8,907 nucleotides of DNA. Origin: CAYPTI01 sp964413525 [NCBI: uncultured bacterium] (GTDB lineage: Bacteria; T1Sed10-126). Positions within the stretch are counted from its first letter, which is position 1, and the number at the start of each line of letters is the position of its first letter. The translations under genes and the position numbers were made by a program. The stretch spans positions 1,398 through 10,304 of the forward strand of contig CAYPTI010000065.1 in assembly GCA_964413525.1 (NCBI GenBank), written 5' to 3'. Below, piece after piece: positions 6,003 through 8,907 of the stretch. The notes under the pieces were generated by a model, which searched no databases, had not been told where the DNA came from, and worked only from the letters and a program-made list of their open reading frames with translations.

Positions 6003-6773
6003 TCAGATGTCCGCACCGAGGTACGCCTCCAGAACCGCCTCGTTGGACTGCAGTTCCCGGGGTACGGCGTCGGCGATGACCTCGCCGTGATTGAGCACGG
6101 TGACCGTCTCACAGACCTCCATCACGAGGCTCATATCGTGTTCGATCAGCAGAATGGGTAGTTCCCGGGTTTGATTGATCGAGCGGATGACGTCCCCGAG
6201 CAGTTCGGTCTCCCGGGCGTTCAATCCGGCCGCCGGTTCGTCCAGGCAGAGCAGGGCGGGATCCCCCATCAGGGCCCGCGCGAGTTGAAGCAGCCGTTCC
6301 TGCCCGGCCGTCAGGTCCTCGGCCTTCCGGTGGGCGACTTCCTTCAACTGGACCCGCTCCAGTTGCTGATAGGCTTTTTCTCGGGCGGTCCGTTCCTCGC
6401 GACGAAACGAGGGCAACCGGAGCACGGTCTGGACGAGGTTGGTTCGGAACTGACGGTACCCGCCCATAAGGGTGTTTTTTAACACGGTCATCTCGGGAAA
6501 AATTTTGGCTTCCTGGAAGGTCCGAATTAACCCCCGGTCGGCGATGTCGTAGGTACGAAGACCGGTGATGTTGTCCCCCTCAAAAAAGACCTCTCCCTCG
6601 TCGGGAAGCAGGACCCCCGTCATGACGTTAAACAGGGTGGTTTTGCCGGCGCCGTTGGGACCGATCAGGCCCTTTAATTCTTGTTCCCCGACCGCGAGGT
6701 TCACCCGGTCCAGCGCGGTCAACCCGTCGAACCGTTTGGTGACTTTTTGGACCGAAAGGGTGGGGGAGGACAC
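6003..6773 (-). CDS. livG: LivG-type ABC transporter ATP-binding protein (HAAT family)
   Basis: The partner ATPase to LivF, 256 residues. Walker A is GPNGAGKTT (38-46), the Q-loop glutamine is Q87 in IRTFQEAKIF, Walker B is LLCLDE (174-179), followed by PAAGLN, and the H-loop histidine is H212 (IEHDM). The signature motif reads LTAGQ (154-158), where E. coli-type LivG has LSYGQ. The glycine and glutamine are kept, and this motif varies in the family, so activity is expected. LivG hallmarks include the insertion between the Q-loop and signature and the C-terminal EAYLG. The start is GTG with a weak GGAG 11 bases upstream that lies inside the 3' end of livM. Only 5 bp separate it from the livM stop, so translational coupling is likely. 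Confidence 0.93.
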   Translation of the reverse strand: MSSPTLSVQKVTKRFDGLTALDRVNLAVGEQELKGLIGPNGAGKTTLFNVMTGVLLPDEGEVFFEGDNITGLRTYDIADRGLIRTFQEAKIFPEMTVLKNTLMGGYRQFRTNLVQTVLRLPSFRREERTAREKAYQQLERVQLKEVAHRKAEDLTAGQERLLQLARALMGDPALLCLDEPAAGLNARETELLGDVIRSINQTRELPILLIEHDMSLVMEVCETVTVLNHGEVIADAVPRELQSNEAVLEAYLGADI

Positions 6774-6778
6774 GGGGA

Positions 6779-7765
6779 TCAGGACTCCGGGGAGGACCGA
6801 TCGCCTGAGATCAGGTTCCCCACCCAGCGTCGGATCAGATTCACGAAGCCGACGATTCCGCGGGGGAAGAAAAGCAGCAGCACAATCAGGATCGTCCCCT
6901 TGAAAACCAGTTCGTATTGATCGAATCCGGCCAGGACTTCCGGCAGCAGTTCAAACACCCCGACCCCGATGATCGCCCCGAACAGGGATCCCTGGCCCCC
7001 GAGGATGACCATGGTAAGCAGTTCGGCCGAAAACAGAAATCCGGCCACCCGGGGACTGACGTAAACCAGGTAGTGAGCGTACAGGCTGCCGGCCAGCGAA
7101 CAGATCACGGCCCCGATCACAAACGACTGAATCTTGACCCAGAAGGTATTGATCGAGGCGGCGGCCGCGATCAGCTCATCTTCGTTGGTCGCCCGATACG
7201 ACCGGCCGATGTGGGAGTGAACCAGGTTGCCCGCCCCGGCCAGCACAACCAGACAGGTTCCCCAGACCAGGAAGTAGATGGAGGTGGTCCCGGTGAAGGA
7301 GAACCCCGCCACTTCGAACGGGGGGACCCCGGTAATTCCGCCTCCACCTCCGGTGACGTCTCGCAGGCCGCGAAGCAGGCTTTCGATGGCGATGGTGAAG
7401 GCCATGGTGGCCAGGGCTACGTCGAGCAACTCAAGCCGCGAACAGAGCAGGGCGAGGACGGAGGACGCCCCGGCACAGACCAGCAACCCGGTTCCCATGG
7501 AGGCGAGCGGGGACCAGCCCTGGTACACCGTGAGCATGGCGGTAGCGTAGGCCCCCAGGCCGAAAAAGGCTCCGTGGCCCAGGGACAGCATGCCGCCGTA
7601 CCCCCAGGTGATATCCAGTCCGATGGCTGCGATCGAAAAGATCCCAATCAGCGTGGCGAGGTCGACCCAGGAAGCACCGACGAAGGCGGGTAGGCTCAGG
7701 ACCACCACCGCGACCAGGGCGAAGGCGAGCCACCATCCCCCGCGAAACGAGCTGGTACCGGACAC
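6779..7765 (-). CDS. livM: LivM-type ABC transporter permease (HAAT family)
   Basis: An integral membrane permease of 328 residues that pairs with LivH to form the translocation channel. Hydrophobic segments run through most of its length. Family landmarks are GYGGMLSLGHGAFFGLGAYA (about 55-74), the cytoplasmic coupling region ending in INTFWVKIQSFVIGAVICSLAG, then YVSP and MVILGGQGSLFGAIIGV near the C-terminus, followed by LPEVL. A glycine-rich stretch, DVTGGGGGITGVPP, lies in the middle, as is usual for LivM. The start is GTG at 7765 with no clear Shine-Dalgarno. It begins 22 bp after the livH stop and no alternative in-frame start lies nearby, so re-initiation after livH is likely. Substrate not determinable. 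Confidence 0.92.
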   Translation of the reverse strand: MSGTSSFRGGWWLAFALVAVVVLSLPAFVGASWVDLATLIGIFSIAAIGLDITWGYGGMLSLGHGAFFGLGAYATAMLTVYQGWSPLASMGTGLLVCAGASSVLALLCSRLELLDVALATMAFTIAIESLLRGLRDVTGGGGGITGVPPFEVAGFSFTGTTSIYFLVWGTCLVVLAGAGNLVHSHIGRSYRATNEDELIAAAASINTFWVKIQSFVIGAVICSLAGSLYAHYLVYVSPRVAGFLFSAELLTMVILGGQGSLFGAIIGVGVFELLPEVLAGFDQYELVFKGTILIVLLLFFPRGIVGFVNLIRRWVGNLISGDRSSPES

Positions 7766-7787
7766 GATTACCGGCCGTCGGGGAGCT

Positions 7788-8681
7788 TCATAACCAGCGC
7801 CACCGGCGTCGCCCCTCCCGGTAGAGTGTGCGGCCGGCCAGCAGCACCAGCAGTACCGTGAAGACCATCGCGTCCTGGAAGAGTGAGCTGATGTAGGCGG
7901 CCCCGAAGGCTTCCAGGACTCCCAGAACCAGCCCGCCCACGAGGCCCCCGTAGGGGTTGTTGGCTCCCGCGATCAGGGCGGCGACCACCCCTTTGACCGT
8001 AAAGTTGAACCCGGCGTTGAAGCTCAGGAAGGTGATGGGGGCGATCAGCACCCCGGCGATCCCGCAGATCACTCCGGCCAGCAGAAAGGCGATGTCCTGA
8101 ACCCGGTCGACGTTGATGCCGATCATGGAAGCCGCCCGGGGGTTCTCCGCGCTGGCCCGCAGGGCTTTGCCCAGGGAGGTCCGGGTGAAGAAAAACCAGA
8201 TAAACAGGGTCAGGACCACGACCATCCCGAAGACCAGCAACGTGTCGGGCCGCAGCCGGACCCCCAGAAGATTGATGGGATCGCGTCCCAGGATCGAGGG
8301 CAACGACATCGGGTCGCTTCCCCAGATCAGCAGAAAGCTTCCCTGGAGCAGGAAGGCCACCGCAAGGGTGATCACAAACAGGATGGCGAGCGGTGCATCC
8401 TTGGCCGGTTTTAACGCGAGCCGCTGAAGGGCCAGGCCCAGAAGCGCCGTTAACCCGACCGAGGCGGCGAAGGCCAAAACAAACGGCCACTCCCACTGAC
8501 CCCAGAGGGTGTACATCGACAGCCCGCCCAGGATCAAAAATTCCCCCTGCGCCAGGTTCAGAACCCCGGTGACGTTATGAATCAGGATGATCCCCAGGGC
8601 GATCGCCCCGTAGACCGAGCCGAGGGTCAGCCCGCTGGAGGCCACCTGTAGAAAAATAATTACGTCCGTGGACAGACTCAC
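7788..8681 (-). CDS. livH: LivH-type ABC transporter permease (HAAT family)
   Basis: The second membrane permease, 297 residues. The N-terminal signature GLTLGSVYGAIALGIILIHNVTGVLNLAQGEF (two halves, about 17-48) is diagnostic. The cytoplasmic loop RASAENPRAASMIGINVDRV (175-194), followed by AFLLAGVICGIAGVL (198-212), is the segment expected to contact the ATPases. Several hydrophobic helices and a basic C-terminal tail (REGRRRWRWL) are visible; the tail obeys the positive-inside rule. The start is GTG at 8681; an ATG at 8695 is out of frame and an in-frame stop lies upstream at 8703-8705, so GTG is the only sensible choice. It follows the substrate-binding protein gene by 38 bp and precedes livM by 22 bp. 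Confidence 0.92.
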   Translation of the reverse strand: MSLSTDVIIFLQVASSGLTLGSVYGAIALGIILIHNVTGVLNLAQGEFLILGGLSMYTLWGQWEWPFVLAFAASVGLTALLGLALQRLALKPAKDAPLAILFVITLAVAFLLQGSFLLIWGSDPMSLPSILGRDPINLLGVRLRPDTLLVFGMVVVLTLFIWFFFTRTSLGKALRASAENPRAASMIGINVDRVQDIAFLLAGVICGIAGVLIAPITFLSFNAGFNFTVKGVVAALIAGANNPYGGLVGGLVLGVLEAFGAAYISSLFQDAMVFTVLLVLLAGRTLYREGRRRWRWL

Positions 8682-8719
8682 GGTGGACTCGTCATTCGAA
8701 CCTCAGGATGCATCACGGA

Positions 8720-8907
8720 CTATTCCGCCAGGCGAAGTTCGCCGTCGATCACCTGAATGAGCCGAACATCATCCAGCGCCAGTCCTCGATGGTCGTCCTC
8801 GGAGAAGTTGTAGGTTCCAACGACTCCGGTGTACTCGTTCATTCCCTCAATGGCCCGGATCATGTCGTCGGTGTTCGTGCCGGACTCCCGCATGGCACGA
8901 ATGACGA
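8720..8907 (-). CDS. ABC transporter substrate-binding protein, HAAT type (3' end only)
   Basis: The right edge cuts this gene, leaving the last 61 codons and a TAG stop. The visible sequence (VIRAMRESGTNTDDMIRAIE, GMNEYTGVVGTYNFSEDDHRG, LALDDVRLIQVIDGELRLAE) matches the C-terminus of periplasmic-binding-fold type I substrate-binding proteins of the HAAT family. It has the G-x-Y-x-F-x-x-x-D-H-R-G motif and a closing V-I-D-G-E-x-R strand. In this family it binds amino acids, short-chain amides, urea, aromatic acids or similar small compounds outside the membrane and hands them to LivHM. Position as first gene of the operon fits. The ligand-binding part is outside the window, so the substrate cannot be proposed from it. 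Confidence 0.88.
   Translation of the reverse strand, partial: VIRAMRESGTNTDDMIRAIEGMNEYTGVVGTYNFSEDDHRGLALDDVRLIQVIDGELRLAE

Noticed and set aside
6917-8496. Open frames overlapping livM and livH (6917-7693 on +, 7768-8496 on -)
   Set aside because: The permeases have unmistakable family motifs in their own frames; the overlapping frames are hydrophilic low-complexity translations.
1-8907. CRISPR array, insertion sequence, tRNA, integrase or defence genes
   Set aside because: No regularly spaced repeats, transposase or integrase motifs, tRNA cloverleaf or known defence domains were seen on either strand.

Overview
The window is GC-rich (roughly 60% by eye) bacterial chromosomal DNA with tightly packed genes. 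Eight protein-coding genes are supported, one of them cut by the right edge. There are no rRNA, tRNA, insertion-sequence, phage or CRISPR signals. The gene families are bacterial, but I cannot name a phylum with confidence.

Left part (1-2452): a helix-turn-helix/PAS regulator on the + strand (70-717) converges on a ribBA-family gene on the - strand (826-2064). The GTP cyclohydrolase II half of that protein looks intact. Its DHBP-synthase half has lost the metal ligand and four other substrate or active-site residues, so it is probably catalytically dead. Upstream of ribBA is the only long gene-free stretch (2065-2452). It holds a candidate ribBA promoter, two hairpins that would lie in its leader, and the upstream region of the next + strand gene.

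Middle part (2453-5203): a small NrtS-like two-helix membrane protein (nitrate/nitrite transporter family) is followed by a 785-residue large, molybdopterin-binding subunit of the xanthine dehydrogenase/aldehyde oxidase family. A strong 29-bp imperfect palindrome sits just before this large-subunit gene. No FAD-binding or [2Fe-2S] subunit gene lies next to it.

Right part (5226-8907): a complete - strand branched-chain-amino-acid-type (HAAT) ABC transporter operon, read in the order substrate-binding protein (3' end only) > livH > livM > livG > livF. All four complete genes use GTG starts. The operon converges on the Mo-hydroxylase gene with only 22 bp between stop codons.

Together the locus looks like a small catabolic or uptake module: an importer for an organic acid, amino acid or heterocycle, a molybdenum hydroxylase that could oxidise an imported compound, and a ligand-sensing regulator nearby. 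The link between these parts is inferred from position only. The most distinctive direct observation is the degenerate RibB domain.
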